A stretch of DNA of 64,000 nt, from NCBI RefSeq assembly GCF_036226525.1, contig NZ_CP108487.1:4898001-4962000 (forward strand), read 5' to 3'. The stretch is from Kribbella sp. NBC_01245. GTDB lineage: Bacteria; Actinomycetota; Actinomycetes; Propionibacteriales; Kribbellaceae. The position numbers were made by a program, and so were the translations under genes. Below the pieces are notes generated by a model. That model did not search any database and was not told the origin of the DNA. It worked only from the letters and a program-made list of their open reading frames with translations. Position 1 is the first letter of the stretch. Each line of letters opens with the position of its first letter. Positions 56,476 through 64,000 of this stretch are shown piece by piece.

Positions 56476-58873
56476 GAAGCGCCACAGGTAGTTCGTCCAA
56501 CAAGTCGTGTAGCCGGGTAGAGCCGCCGTTATGCGTCCGGCCGGTCAGAACGTCCGTCCAGTCCCCCTCGGGCAGTACGACGCTGTGGTCGCCCCAACCG
56601 CCCAGGTGGTAGAGCCGCGCGTGGAGCCGGGTAGCGACCGTGACAACCTCCGGCCCCGTCCCACGGCCGAAGGCGACGGCATGCCCGCTAGTAGTCGGCA
56701 GAGCGGCATACGGACCGGCGAAGGCCTCCGGGAACCGCCGCCGGAGTCGTAGCGCCCGAGACGTCACCAGCAGCTTCTCGTCGGAGAGCCCGGCAGGTCG
56801 AACGTCAGCGTCCAGACGGGCCAGACGCTCCGACCTGAGCTTGAAGTCGACGGGACGACGGTTGTCCGGGTCCACTAGCGACAGGTCGAGCAGCTCCGAC
56901 CCCTGGTAGACGTCGGGCACGCCGGGCATCGTGAGCTGGACGAGCTTCTGCCCGAGCACGTTGCACCGAACCGACTCGGCCTGCTGGTGGCTGAACCGCC
57001 GGATCGCCGCGAGCACTTGCTCGTCACCAAGGATCGCCGTGGCGAACGTCGCGACAGCCTGCTCGTACTCGGCGTTCGGCGAGGTCCAACTGGTGTGCCG
57101 CTTCGCCTCGCGGATCGCCTTCTCCAGGTACGCGCACAACCGGTCGGCCGAGATCGGCCCGTCCTGCCACGTCCCGAAGACGGTCTGCCAGATCAAGTAC
57201 TCGGTGGTGCCGTCGACCAGCGGATCGCGATGCTCCACCGACAACTCGCGCCACGAGCGAACCGCGTCCGCCCACGCCACCGGGACCTCGGCCAGTACGG
57301 CGAGACGGGCCCGGACGTCCTCGGAACGCTTCGTGTCATGCGTTGAGAGCGTGGTCATCGTGTGCGGCCAATGCGCGACCAACCGGCCCGCGTACGCGTG
57401 GAACTCCTCGGGCGATACCCCGAAGTGGTCCGGATTCCCGCCGACCTCGTTCAGCCCGGCCAACCGGAACCAGCGGTAGAACGCCGTGTCCTCAACGCCC
57501 TTCGCCATCACCGGCCCACACGTCTGCTGGAACCGCACGATCAACTCGTGCCGGGCGTCCTCGTCGATCCGCGCGGCCGTGCCGGCCTCCCGGCCGAGCA
57601 GTAGGTCCCGGACCAGCTCCAGCGTCTCGTGCTGGTCCTCGTCCAAACGGCCGCGTGCAATCTCTACAGCGGCGTCCATCGCCAGCACGGCCTCATGCGA
57701 CGGCTGCTCCCCCGGTACGACGTACGCGCGGTACCGGTCGAAGGCGACGAGTAGCTCCATCACCACCTCGTGGAAGGCCCTACGGGTGTGATCCCGCAGG
57801 CGTACGTCGTCCTGGCAGATCCGGGCGAGTAGTTCGACCAGACGATGGACCTCCGCGTACTGCCCGTCGTCGACCACCTCGCGCTTCGCCTGCTCGACCA
57901 CGGTCGCGAAGTCGGCTGGGCAGTCCGTGAGCTCGTGGTGCAGGTTCGAGAGTGGTGCGGCCCCGGCAGCGTCTACGAAAAGACCTCCGACCCGTAGCAA
58001 CGCGTCGTACCCAGTAGTGCCGGCACAAGGCCAGTCGTTGGGGAGCTCCTCGTCGCCCTCAAGGATCTTCTCGACGACGACCCAGGCACCACCAGTCTCT
58101 TCAGCCAGCCGACGCAGGTACCCGCGGGGATCGGCCAGTCCATCCGGGTGGTCGATCCTCAAGCCGGTCAGACGTCCGTCTGCCAACAACTGGAGCAGTA
58201 GGCCGTGTGTGGCGTCGAAGACCCGCTGGTTCTCGACACGGATGGCCGCGAGCGTGTCTACGTCGAAGAAGCGCCGGTAGTTGAGCTCTTCGTCCGCGAC
58301 CTTCCAGTGAGCCAAGCGATACCACTGGCTGCCTACCAGCTCCGCGAGCGGCAGAGTCTCCGTCCCCGGCTTCAGCGGGAACTCGTGCTCGTAGTACCGA
58401 AGGACCTCTCCCTCGACAGTGATCTCGCCGGCCGCCAACACCCGGCCAATGCGCTGTCCGAGCACCGCCATGAGCAACGGCTGGTCTCCTGCGCCCCAAT
58501 CCACGTCGAACCACTCTGCGTACGGGGAACCAGGTCCGTCGCGCAGTACGGACCAGAGCGCGGCGTTGAGCCTCGCGGGCGTCGGCACGCTCATGTGGTT
58601 CGGGACGACATCCGCGATCGCGGACATCTCCTGCTCGGTCAGCCGGGCCGAGAGCCTCGCGAACGCCTCGGCACCACCAGCCGCCTCCGACAATCGGTTG
58701 TGGTCCACCACGTCGTACCCGTGGGTGGAGCCCGGAGCCGGCTGCAGGATCGGCGACAGGTAGACGTGCGAGACGCCGAGGCGGTCGAGGTACTCCACTA
58801 CGGCCGCCGCGTCGTCGAAACCGAACTCCGCCCGCAGTTGCAGCCGGTACGTCGACAGCGGGCGGAACCTCAT
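56462..58873 (-). CDS. treY: Malto-oligosyltrehalose synthase
   Basis: 803 residues. TreY signatures: RPLSTYRLQLRAEFGFDDAA at the start, VSHVYLSPILQPAPGSTHGYDVVDH, GLRIDHPDGLADPRGYLRRL (nucleophile Asp), WVVVEKILEGDEELP (acid Glu) and TLSTHDTKRSEDVRAR (third Asp). It converts the reducing-end linkage of maltodextrin to alpha,alpha-1,1. The start overlaps the treX end by four bases. The pathway makes trehalose from glycogen without UDP-glucose. Confidence 0.96.
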   Translation of the reverse strand: MRFRPLSTYRLQLRAEFGFDDAAAVVEYLDRLGVSHVYLSPILQPAPGSTHGYDVVDHNRLSEAAGGAEAFARLSARLTEQEMSAIADVVPNHMSVPTPARLNAALWSVLRDGPGSPYAEWFDVDWGAGDQPLLMAVLGQRIGRVLAAGEITVEGEVLRYYEHEFPLKPGTETLPLAELVGSQWYRLAHWKVADEELNYRRFFDVDTLAAIRVENQRVFDATHGLLLQLLADGRLTGLRIDHPDGLADPRGYLRRLAEETGGAWVVVEKILEGDEELPNDWPCAGTTGYDALLRVGGLFVDAAGAAPLSNLHHELTDCPADFATVVEQAKREVVDDGQYAEVHRLVELLARICQDDVRLRDHTRRAFHEVVMELLVAFDRYRAYVVPGEQPSHEAVLAMDAAVEIARGRLDEDQHETLELVRDLLLGREAGTAARIDEDARHELIVRFQQTCGPVMAKGVEDTAFYRWFRLAGLNEVGGNPDHFGVSPEEFHAYAGRLVAHWPHTMTTLSTHDTKRSEDVRARLAVLAEVPVAWADAVRSWRELSVEHRDPLVDGTTEYLIWQTVFGTWQDGPISADRLCAYLEKAIREAKRHTSWTSPNAEYEQAVATFATAILGDEQVLAAIRRFSHQQAESVRCNVLGQKLVQLTMPGVPDVYQGSELLDLSLVDPDNRRPVDFKLRSERLARLDADVRPAGLSDEKLLVTSRALRLRRRFPEAFAGPYAALPTTSGHAVAFGRGTGPEVVTVATRLHARLYHLGGWGDHSVVLPEGDWTDVLTGRTHNGGSTRLHDLLDELPVALLVRS

Positions 58874-61035
58874 CGGCCGGTGTGCGGACGCGTCAGGAGA
58901 ACGATGCCGCGGGCCTCGACCTTCACGGTGGTACCGGCGGCGTGGTCGATCTCGCCGTCGGTCCCGTCAGCTGTGGCGGTGTCGATCGCTACCCGCCAGG
59001 TCTCGCCGTACGGCTTGGGCGGCAGCACGAAGTCGAGCGGCTCGTGGAAGCTGTTGAGCAGCATGATGAACGAGTCGTCCACCACCGGACCACCACGTGG
59101 ATCCGGCTCGGAAATCGCCTCGCCGTTGAGGAACACCGCGACCGCGCGGCCGTGGTCCTGCTCCCAGTTGACCGGCTCCATCTCTTTGCCGTCCGGGGCG
59201 AACCAGGCCAGATCTCCGAGCTCGCTATGCCGGGTGTCACCGCGGAAGAACCGGCGCCGGCGGAAGACCGGATGGCGCCGGCGCAGCTCGAGCACCTTGC
59301 GGGTGAACTCGAGCAGATCCTGCTGGGACTGGTCGAGCTCCCAGTCGACCCAGGCGATCTCGCTGTCCTGGCAGTAAACGTTGTTGTTGCCCTGCTGGGT
59401 CCGGCTCAGCTCGTCACCGTGCAGCAGCATCGGCACGCCCTGGGACAGCAGCAGGGTGGTGAGCAGGTTGCGCTGCTGGCGGGCCCGCAACGCCAGCACG
59501 GCCGGGTCGTCGGTCTCGCCCTCGACCCCGCAGTTCCAGGACCGGTTGTGGCTCTCGCCGTCCTTGTTGCCCTCGCCGTTGGCGTCGTTGTGCTTGTCGT
59601 TGTACGACACGAGGTCGCGCAGGGTGAACCCGTCGTGCGCGGTGACGAAGTTGATACTCGCGATCGGGCGGCGACCGTCGTCCTTGTAGAGGTCCGACGA
59701 ACCGGTCAGCCGGCTGCCGAACTCGGCCAGCGTCGACGGCTCACCGCGCCAGAAGTCGCGCACGGTATCGCGGTACTTGCCGTTCCACTCGGTCCACAAG
59801 GGCGGGAAGTTTCCGACCTGGTAGCCGCCGTCGCCGACATCCCACGGCTCGGCGATGAGCTTGACCTGGCTGACGACCGGATCCTGCTGGACCAGGTCGA
59901 AGAACGCCGACAGCCGGTCGACCTCGTGGAACTGGCGGGCCAGCGTCGCGGCCAGATCGAACCGGAAACCGTCCACGTGCATCTCGGAAACCCAATAGCG
60001 CAAGGAATCCATGATCAGCTGCAGCACGTGCGGGTTGCGCATCAGCAGGCTGTTACCGGTGCCGGTGGTGTCGTAGTAGTGCGACTTCTTCGAGTCCACC
60101 AGGCGGTAATACGCCGCGTTGTCGATGCCCTTGAACGACAGGGTCGGGCCGAGCTCGTTGCCCTCGGCCGTGTGGTTGTAGACGACGTCGAGAATGACCT
60201 CGATACCGGCGGCGTGCAGCGCCCGGACCATCGTCTTGAACTCGGTCACCTGCTGGCCGCGATCACCCGTCGACGAGTACGCGTTGTGTGGCGCGAAAAA
60301 GCCGATCGTGTTGTAGCCCCAGTAGTTCGTGAGGCCCTTCTCCTGCAGGTGCGCGTCCTGCGCGATCTGGTGCACCGGCATCAGCTCGATCGCGGTGACC
60401 CCGAGTTTGACCAGGTGGTCGATGATCGCGGGATGCCCGATACCGGCATACGTACCGCGGATCTCGTCCGGTAGGCCGGGATGGGTCTTGGTCAGGCCTT
60501 TGACGTGCGCCTCGTAGATCACGGTCTCGTGGTACGGGCGGTGCGGCGGCCGGTCGTTACCCCAGTCGAAGAACGGGTTCGTCACCACCGAATGCATGGT
60601 GTGGCGCACGTTGTCAGCGCCGTTCAGCTTGGTGGGATCGTCGAACGAGTAACTGAACAAGGACGGATCGCCGTCCACCTGGCCCTCGATCGCCTTGGCG
60701 TACGGGTCGAGCAGCAGCTTGGTGGCATCACAGCGATGCCCCTCGGCGGGCGCATACGGCCCGTGCACGCGGTAGCCGTAGCGCTGCCCGGGCTGTACGG
60801 CGGGCAGGTAGCAGTGCCACACGAAGCCGTCGACCTCGGTGAGCTCGATCCGGGTCTCGGCGTACGAATCGTCGAGCAGGCAGAGCTCGACCTTGTCTGC
60901 GACCTCCGAGAAAACCGCGAAGTTGGTGCCGGAGCCGTCGTAAGTGGCACCGAGCGGATAAGCGCGTCCTGGCCATTTCTGCACGGGACACCCTAACCAG
61001 CCAGGCGGCTCCGAACGAAGCACCCCGACGGCCAT
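58870..61035 (-). CDS. treX: Glycogen debranching enzyme (GlgX/TreX)
   Basis: 721 residues from the ATG at 61035, which follows GAGG; an ATG at 61053 would add six. The CBM48 domain (YPLGATYDGSGTNFAVFSEV) leads into GH13: YEAHVKGLTKTHPGLP, GFRFDLAATLAR (Asp), LIAEPWDVGDGGYQVGNFPP (Glu), FVTAHDGFTLRDLVSYNDKH (Asp) and ESHNRSWNCGVEGE, a GlgX hallmark. It removes alpha-1,6 branches to feed TreY. First gene of the treXYZ operon, divergent from a small stress-type ORF. Confidence 0.95.
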   Translation of the reverse strand: MAVGVLRSEPPGWLGCPVQKWPGRAYPLGATYDGSGTNFAVFSEVADKVELCLLDDSYAETRIELTEVDGFVWHCYLPAVQPGQRYGYRVHGPYAPAEGHRCDATKLLLDPYAKAIEGQVDGDPSLFSYSFDDPTKLNGADNVRHTMHSVVTNPFFDWGNDRPPHRPYHETVIYEAHVKGLTKTHPGLPDEIRGTYAGIGHPAIIDHLVKLGVTAIELMPVHQIAQDAHLQEKGLTNYWGYNTIGFFAPHNAYSSTGDRGQQVTEFKTMVRALHAAGIEVILDVVYNHTAEGNELGPTLSFKGIDNAAYYRLVDSKKSHYYDTTGTGNSLLMRNPHVLQLIMDSLRYWVSEMHVDGFRFDLAATLARQFHEVDRLSAFFDLVQQDPVVSQVKLIAEPWDVGDGGYQVGNFPPLWTEWNGKYRDTVRDFWRGEPSTLAEFGSRLTGSSDLYKDDGRRPIASINFVTAHDGFTLRDLVSYNDKHNDANGEGNKDGESHNRSWNCGVEGETDDPAVLALRARQQRNLLTTLLLSQGVPMLLHGDELSRTQQGNNNVYCQDSEIAWVDWELDQSQQDLLEFTRKVLELRRRHPVFRRRRFFRGDTRHSELGDLAWFAPDGKEMEPVNWEQDHGRAVAVFLNGEAISEPDPRGGPVVDDSFIMLLNSFHEPLDFVLPPKPYGETWRVAIDTATADGTDGEIDHAAGTTVKVEARGIVLLTRPHTGR

Positions 61036-61049
61036 CTCGCCCTCGTTTC

Positions 61050-61074
61050 GCATGCTGGAGCCATATCTGGGTAC
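61050..61074 (+). promoter_or_regulatory. SigB/SigF-like promoter, 56-residue protein gene
   Basis: GCAT, 15-base spacer, GGGTAC (61069-61074), 29 bases before the start codon of the small protein at 61104. Same -35 and spacing as the DUF4383 promoter. Confidence 0.5.
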
Positions 61075-61103
61075 CGGTTGGGTGAGCGGAAGGAGTTTCT
61101 GCG

Positions 61104-61274
61104 ATGAGTACGATCCCGATCAACCCGATTCCGCCCGACGAAGACCCGGATCTGGCCAAACCGTCAGTGACGACGCCCGGCAAGGACGATCCGCTTTCGG
61201 TGCCGGACCCGCCTAAGCCCAAGACCGACCCGGACGAGGACCCCAACGAGCAGTTGCCGCGCTTCCCGGATTGA
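61104..61274 (+). CDS. 56-residue acidic, proline-rich protein
   Basis: ATG with GAAGGAG at a proper distance. The product is very rich in Pro and Asp (MSTIPINPIPPDEDPDLAKP, VPDPPKPKTDPDEDPNEQLP), with no hydrophobic segment, so it is probably disordered and soluble. It is flanked upstream by a SigB-like promoter and downstream by a strong terminator hairpin, which makes it a well-bounded single-gene transcript. No family recognised. Confidence 0.75.
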   Translation: MSTIPINPIPPDEDPDLAKPSVTTPGKDDPLSVPDPPKPKTDPDEDPNEQLPRFPD

Positions 61275-61287
61275 GTCTCCCCCCAGA

Positions 61288-61333
61288 GAAACGAGTAGCG
61301 CCCCGTCCACCTGGCCGGGGCGCTACTCGTTTC
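61288..61333. terminator. Strong bidirectional hairpin
   Basis: Eighteen-base perfect arms GAAACGAGTAGCGCCCCG and its complement with a ten-base loop, between the small plus-strand gene and the convergent sigma factor gene. Confidence 0.88.
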
Positions 61334-61351
61334 CGAGGGGAAAACGGGGGA

Positions 61352-62164
61352 TCAGGCTGCCGCGGGCATCGAGATCTTTTCGCGCAGTTCATCGAGAATT
61401 CGCCGGAGCAGGCGCGATACCTGCATCTGGCTGACACCGATCTCCCGGCCGATGTCCTCCTGGGTCCGGCTGTCGATGAACCTCAGCTCGAGGATCTGCC
61501 GGTCCCGCTCGGGTAGTTGCTCGATCAACGGCCGCAGCACGGTGATCGTCTCGGCATGCTCGAAGGAGTCATCCCGGGTCGGCACGGTGTCCGCGAGGGT
61601 CTTGGTCGACTCCTCGTCGTCATCGAGCGGACGGTCCAGCGAGAGCACCGAGAAGCAGCCGACCGCGGCGACCGCGCTCTCGACCTCGTGGATTCCCGCG
61701 TCGAGCTGTGCGGCCAGTTCCGGTACGGACGGTTCGCGGTGCAACTCCTGTACCAGTTGGGGTTCCACGGCGGCGATGGCTCCCTGGAGCTCCTGCAGCC
61801 GGCGCGGGATCCGCACGGTCCACGAGCAGTCGCGGAAGTACCGCTTGATCTCGCCCCTGATGGTGGGTACGGCGAACGCCGGGAACGGGGTGCCCGTCTC
61901 CGGATCGAAGCCGTGTGCCGCCTTCACCAGCCCGAGATAGGCGACTTGTTCGACGTCGTCCGACTCGACGCCGCGACCGGAGAACCGGGTGGCGATCGAA
62001 TGGGCGATCTCGATGTTGAGTTCGACGGCTTCCTCGAGCAGCCGCTGCCGCTCTTCCTCGCTGTCGGTGAGCCTCCGGCGCCGCAGAAGTGAGCTGGTCT
62101 GCTCGTCCCGCCGGGCTTTGCGCGCCTGTTCGGCGCTCTGGGTACAACGATCGGTGTTAACCAT
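61352..62164 (-). CDS. SigB/SigF/SigG-family sigma-70 factor
   Basis: 270 residues from the ATG at 62164 (GAGG eight bases upstream). Region 2: GVESDDVEQVAYLGLVKAAH and PFPAFAVPTIRGEIKRYFRD. Region 3: HREPSVPELAAQLDAGIHEV. Region 4: LPERDRQILELRFIDSRTQEDIGREIGVSQMQVSRLLRRIL. The region 4 helix matches the 50414 paralogue almost exactly, so both may read similar -35 elements. No anti-sigma gene is adjacent. A candidate regulator of the surrounding stress genes. Confidence 0.93.
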   Translation of the reverse strand: MVNTDRCTQSAEQARKARRDEQTSSLLRRRRLTDSEEERQRLLEEAVELNIEIAHSIATRFSGRGVESDDVEQVAYLGLVKAAHGFDPETGTPFPAFAVPTIRGEIKRYFRDCSWTVRIPRRLQELQGAIAAVEPQLVQELHREPSVPELAAQLDAGIHEVESAVAAVGCFSVLSLDRPLDDDEESTKTLADTVPTRDDSFEHAETITVLRPLIEQLPERDRQILELRFIDSRTQEDIGREIGVSQMQVSRLLRRILDELREKISMPAAA

Positions 62165-62336
62165 CTGAATGACCTCGCGACTGTGAGTCACGGCGTGGCA
62201 CATGGCTGAACCACGGTCATTACCCTTGCGAATGACCCTAGCCCGAATCGGTCGCAAATGCATCACGTCGCGACCTCGGCATCATCTACTGCGCGTTGCA
62301 GCCAGGTACCGAACACCTTCGCGAAGGGAGCGGCGA

Positions 62337-62831
62337 ATGAGCCCGATCTTCGTGATCCAGAAGCATGACGCGAGGCGCCTGCACTACGACGTACGACTCG
62401 AAGTCGACGGTGTGCTCAAGTCCTGGGCGGTGCCGCGCGGGCCGTCGCCGGATCCCGCGCAGAAGCGTCTCGCCGTACCGACCGACGACCACAGCATGGA
62501 GTACGCCGAGTTCGAAGGCGTGACCGGTTCGGGGCGGTACGGATCGGGCGCGGTGATCGTGTGGGACCTCGGCGTTTATCGCAACCTCACTGAGAAGTCG
62601 GGGGTCGAGGTGCCGATCGCGACGGCCCTGGCGCAAGGGCACGCGAAGTTCTTGCTGCAAGGGGTGAAACTCGGCGGCGCGTGGGCGCTGACCCGGACCA
62701 GCGCGGACGGCGACTGGCTGCTGGTCAAGGTGCGCGACGAGTACGCCGATCCGTCCTGGGACCCGACCGAGTCCCAGCCCGGGTCTGTCCTGAGTGGGCG
62801 AACCATCGAAGAGGTGGCCGCTGCCGGCTGA
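62337..62831 (+). CDS. Stand-alone DNA ligase D 3'-phosphoesterase domain protein
   Basis: 164 residues from the ATG at 62337 (GAAGGGAG upstream). LigD PE motifs: FVIQKHDARRLHYDVRLEVD with the metal-binding His/Asp set, LKSWAVPRGPS, and EFEGVTGSGRYGSGAVIVWDLG. The domain trims 3'-phosphate and 3'-ribonucleoside ends before non-homologous end joining. No Ku, polymerase or ligase domain is in the window, so it probably works with LigC/LigD encoded elsewhere. Confidence 0.92.
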   Translation: MSPIFVIQKHDARRLHYDVRLEVDGVLKSWAVPRGPSPDPAQKRLAVPTDDHSMEYAEFEGVTGSGRYGSGAVIVWDLGVYRNLTEKSGVEVPIATALAQGHAKFLLQGVKLGGAWALTRTSADGDWLLVKVRDEYADPSWDPTESQPGSVLSGRTIEEVAAAG

Positions 62832-62856
62832 GTGTGTGCCCGGGTCGGTTGGGTAC
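62832..62856 (+). promoter_or_regulatory. SigB/SigF-like promoter, second holin-DUF3618 pair
   Basis: GTGT, 15-base spacer, GGGTAC (62851-62856), directly after the phosphoesterase stop and 45 bases before the holin-like gene. Confidence 0.48.
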
Positions 62857-62900
62857 CGGCGTCGTAGGGCGTCAACCAGTCAGAGCTGACGGGAGTGACC

Positions 62901-63362
62901 ATGACGACGCAAGAGCGAACACGCCACATCGATCGCGGGTCTACCGGCGACGAGCATGTCGGCGAACTGGTCGGGCAGCTCAGCGCGGATGTGAGCCGGC
63001 TGGTTCGGGATGAACTGCAGCTGGCCAAACTCGAGCTGAAGGACAAGGGCAAGCAGGCCGGGATCGGCCTCGGGCTCTTCGGCGGCGCCGGCACGATCGC
63101 GCTGTACGGCCTCGGCGCATTCATCACAGCAGCCATCCTCGGCCTCGCCCAGGCGGTACCGGCCTGGCTGTCGGCGCTACTGATCGGGGTGGTGCTCTTC
63201 GTCATCGCGGCGATCGCCGCCCTGCTGGGCAAGCGGCACGTGAGCGAAGCGACGCCGCCGATGCCCGAGCACGTTGTCGAGGGCATGCACCAGGACATCG
63301 AGGCCTTGAAGGGCCACCACGCCGCCGGTCTGGGGCAGGTCGAAGGGAAGAAGACCTTATGA
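62901..63362 (+). CDS. Phage-holin-superfamily (Phage_holin_3_6) membrane protein, second copy
   Basis: 153 residues from the ATG at 62901 (GGGAG upstream; a GTG two codons earlier is possible). Same plan as the protein at 52644: an amphipathic helix (VGELVGQLSADVSRLVRDEL, QLAKLELKDKGKQAG), then two membrane hairpins (FGGAGTIALYGLGAFITAAI, WLSALLIGVVLFVIAAIAAL), then a charged tail (VEGMHQDIEALKGHH). The DUF3618 gene overlaps its stop by four bases. Confidence 0.88.
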   Translation: MTTQERTRHIDRGSTGDEHVGELVGQLSADVSRLVRDELQLAKLELKDKGKQAGIGLGLFGGAGTIALYGLGAFITAAILGLAQAVPAWLSALLIGVVLFVIAAIAALLGKRHVSEATPPMPEHVVEGMHQDIEALKGHHAAGLGQVEGKKTL

Positions 63363-63724
63363 GCAACGCCACTGAGCAGGAGATTCGCGCGGATCTCGAG
63401 CAGACCCGCGAGCGGTTGGCGAGCACGGTCGAACAGCTCGGCCGGCAACTGAACGTCCCGCACCGGATCAAGACCAGTGCCGCCTCGGCCGGCGATCGCG
63501 CCCGCCACGCCGCTTCCGACGCAACCGTCCGCGCGCGCGACGTCGCTTCAGTCGCAACGGTTCGCGCTCGCGATGTCGCTTCGGTCGCGAGCGTGCGTGC
63601 CCGCGACGTCGCATCCACCGCCGGTGACCAGATCCGCCGCAACCCCAAGGCGGCCGCGATCGGCGGAGCCGTGGCAGTCGGCGTCGGCGCAGGTGCCACC
63701 TGGCTGGCAAGGCGCGGCCGATGA
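63359..63724 (+). CDS. DUF3618 protein with 11-residue LEA-like repeats
   Basis: 121 residues. The DUF3618 opening EQEIRADLEQTRERLASTVEQL is clear. Residues about 53-86 contain three tandem 11-mers (DATVRARDVAS, VATVRARDVAS, VASVRARDVAS), a period typical of group 3 LEA amphipathic helices. A C-terminal glycine-rich hydrophobic segment (AAIGGAVAVGVGAGATWLA) ends in RRGR. Coupled by four bases to the holin-like gene and followed by a terminator. Confidence 0.87.
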   Translation: MSNATEQEIRADLEQTRERLASTVEQLGRQLNVPHRIKTSAASAGDRARHAASDATVRARDVASVATVRARDVASVASVRARDVASTAGDQIRRNPKAAAIGGAVAVGVGAGATWLARRGR

Positions 63725-63765
63725 GCGTCGCCTGAAAGCGTTCCCCGGAAGGAACGACACATGAT

Positions 63766-63799
63766 GGCCCCGGCGTCCCGTGTGGGAGGCGCCGGGGCC
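63766..63799. terminator. Hairpin between convergent genes near the window end
   Basis: Ten-base arms GGCCCCGGCG and CGCCGGGGCC with a 14-base loop, between the DUF3618 gene and the convergent partial gene. Confidence 0.7.
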
Positions 63800-63821
63800 G
63801 TCACCATGCGTGGGCCGAGTC

Positions 63822-64000
63822 TCAGCGGACGTCGCCGGGGACGGTGTGGGGGAAGGTGTGCGGGTCGGGTTCGACTGGGTGGCCTTCGTCGATCAGGTCG
63901 TCAACGCGGACGCCTTCGTCTGGTTCGCCGGGTGGGTGGAGGGTCTCGTGTTCGGCGATCAGGTCCGTGTCGCCCTCGGCCGGGCCCTCCGGAGGTTGGC
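63822..64000 (-). CDS. Acidic hypothetical protein, C-terminal part only
   Basis: The frame enters from the window edge and ends at a stop at 63822; 58 residues are visible. They are acidic and rich in Pro and His (EGDTDLIAEHETLHPPGEPD, GVRVDDLIDEGHPVEPDPHT), with no hydrophobic segment. Codon use is typical of the genome. The start lies outside the window and I do not recognise the family. Confidence 0.6.
   Translation of the reverse strand, partial: QPPEGPAEGDTDLIAEHETLHPPGEPDEGVRVDDLIDEGHPVEPDPHTFPHTVPGDVR

Overview
The window is high-GC DNA (about 68-70 % by eye) with GTG and TTG starts, Tat and Sec signal peptides, a 13E12-type DUF222/HNH gene, an ECF42-type sigma factor, SigB/SigF-family sigma factors, ANTAR and DUF3618/holin genes and a treX-treY-treZ cluster. 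This points to a soil Actinomycetota chromosome, probably Propionibacteriales (Kribbella-like). The lineage is inference; no rRNA gene is present to settle it. I found no tRNA, rRNA, CRISPR array or intact insertion sequence.

1-20.6 kb, secretion region. A truncated PKD-domain subtilase lies behind a small lipoprotein-like copy of its own I9 propeptide. Next come a cysteine-less isochorismatase-family hydrolase, a giant (about 3.5 kaa) secreted RTX-repeat protein, a MatB-like deacetylase/glycosyltransferase with a Pro/Thr-rich partner, a secreted M43-type metalloprotease, and a Tat-exported flavin amine oxidase followed by an exported RidA-like protein.

20.6-26 kb, small regulator-transporter units. 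These are TetR/EamA, a PlsC acyltransferase, an ABM monooxygenase / damaged quinone oxidoreductase / MarR operon, and a PGRP-type amidase.

26-35.7 kb, a tightly packed eight-gene minus-strand block: SWIM zinc finger, DUF5691, MoxR AAA+ ATPase, DUF5682, VWA protein, then a formyltransferase, an S-adenosylhomocysteine-hydrolase-like protein and IPP isomerase. Most junctions are 4-base stop/start overlaps. The first five genes are a recurrent but functionally unassigned set. Their fusion to three metabolic genes is the most interesting candidate system here.

35.9-43.5 kb: a DUF222/HNH gene in an AT-rich repeat-bearing island, DUF4180, an ECF42 sigma/DGPF pair with a recognisable self-promoter, a MarR/serine hydrolase/prolyl aminopeptidase divergon with a palindromic operator, and an MSMEG_6728-type protein.

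43.7-64 kb looks like a general-stress island. It holds manganese catalase, SRPBCC, SDR, two CNNM/CBS transporters, DUF4383, two SigB/SigF-type sigma factors, a STAS-ANTAR protein, two holin-DUF3618 modules, trehalose synthesis from glycogen (treXYZ), a stand-alone LigD phosphoesterase and small proteins. Seven intergenic sites close to GNNT-N14-16-GGGTAC, plus two variants, sit just upstream of these genes in the right orientation. That suggests co-regulation by a SigB/SigF-type factor, perhaps one of the two encoded here. A frameshifted FAD oxidoreductase pseudogene is embedded in the island.
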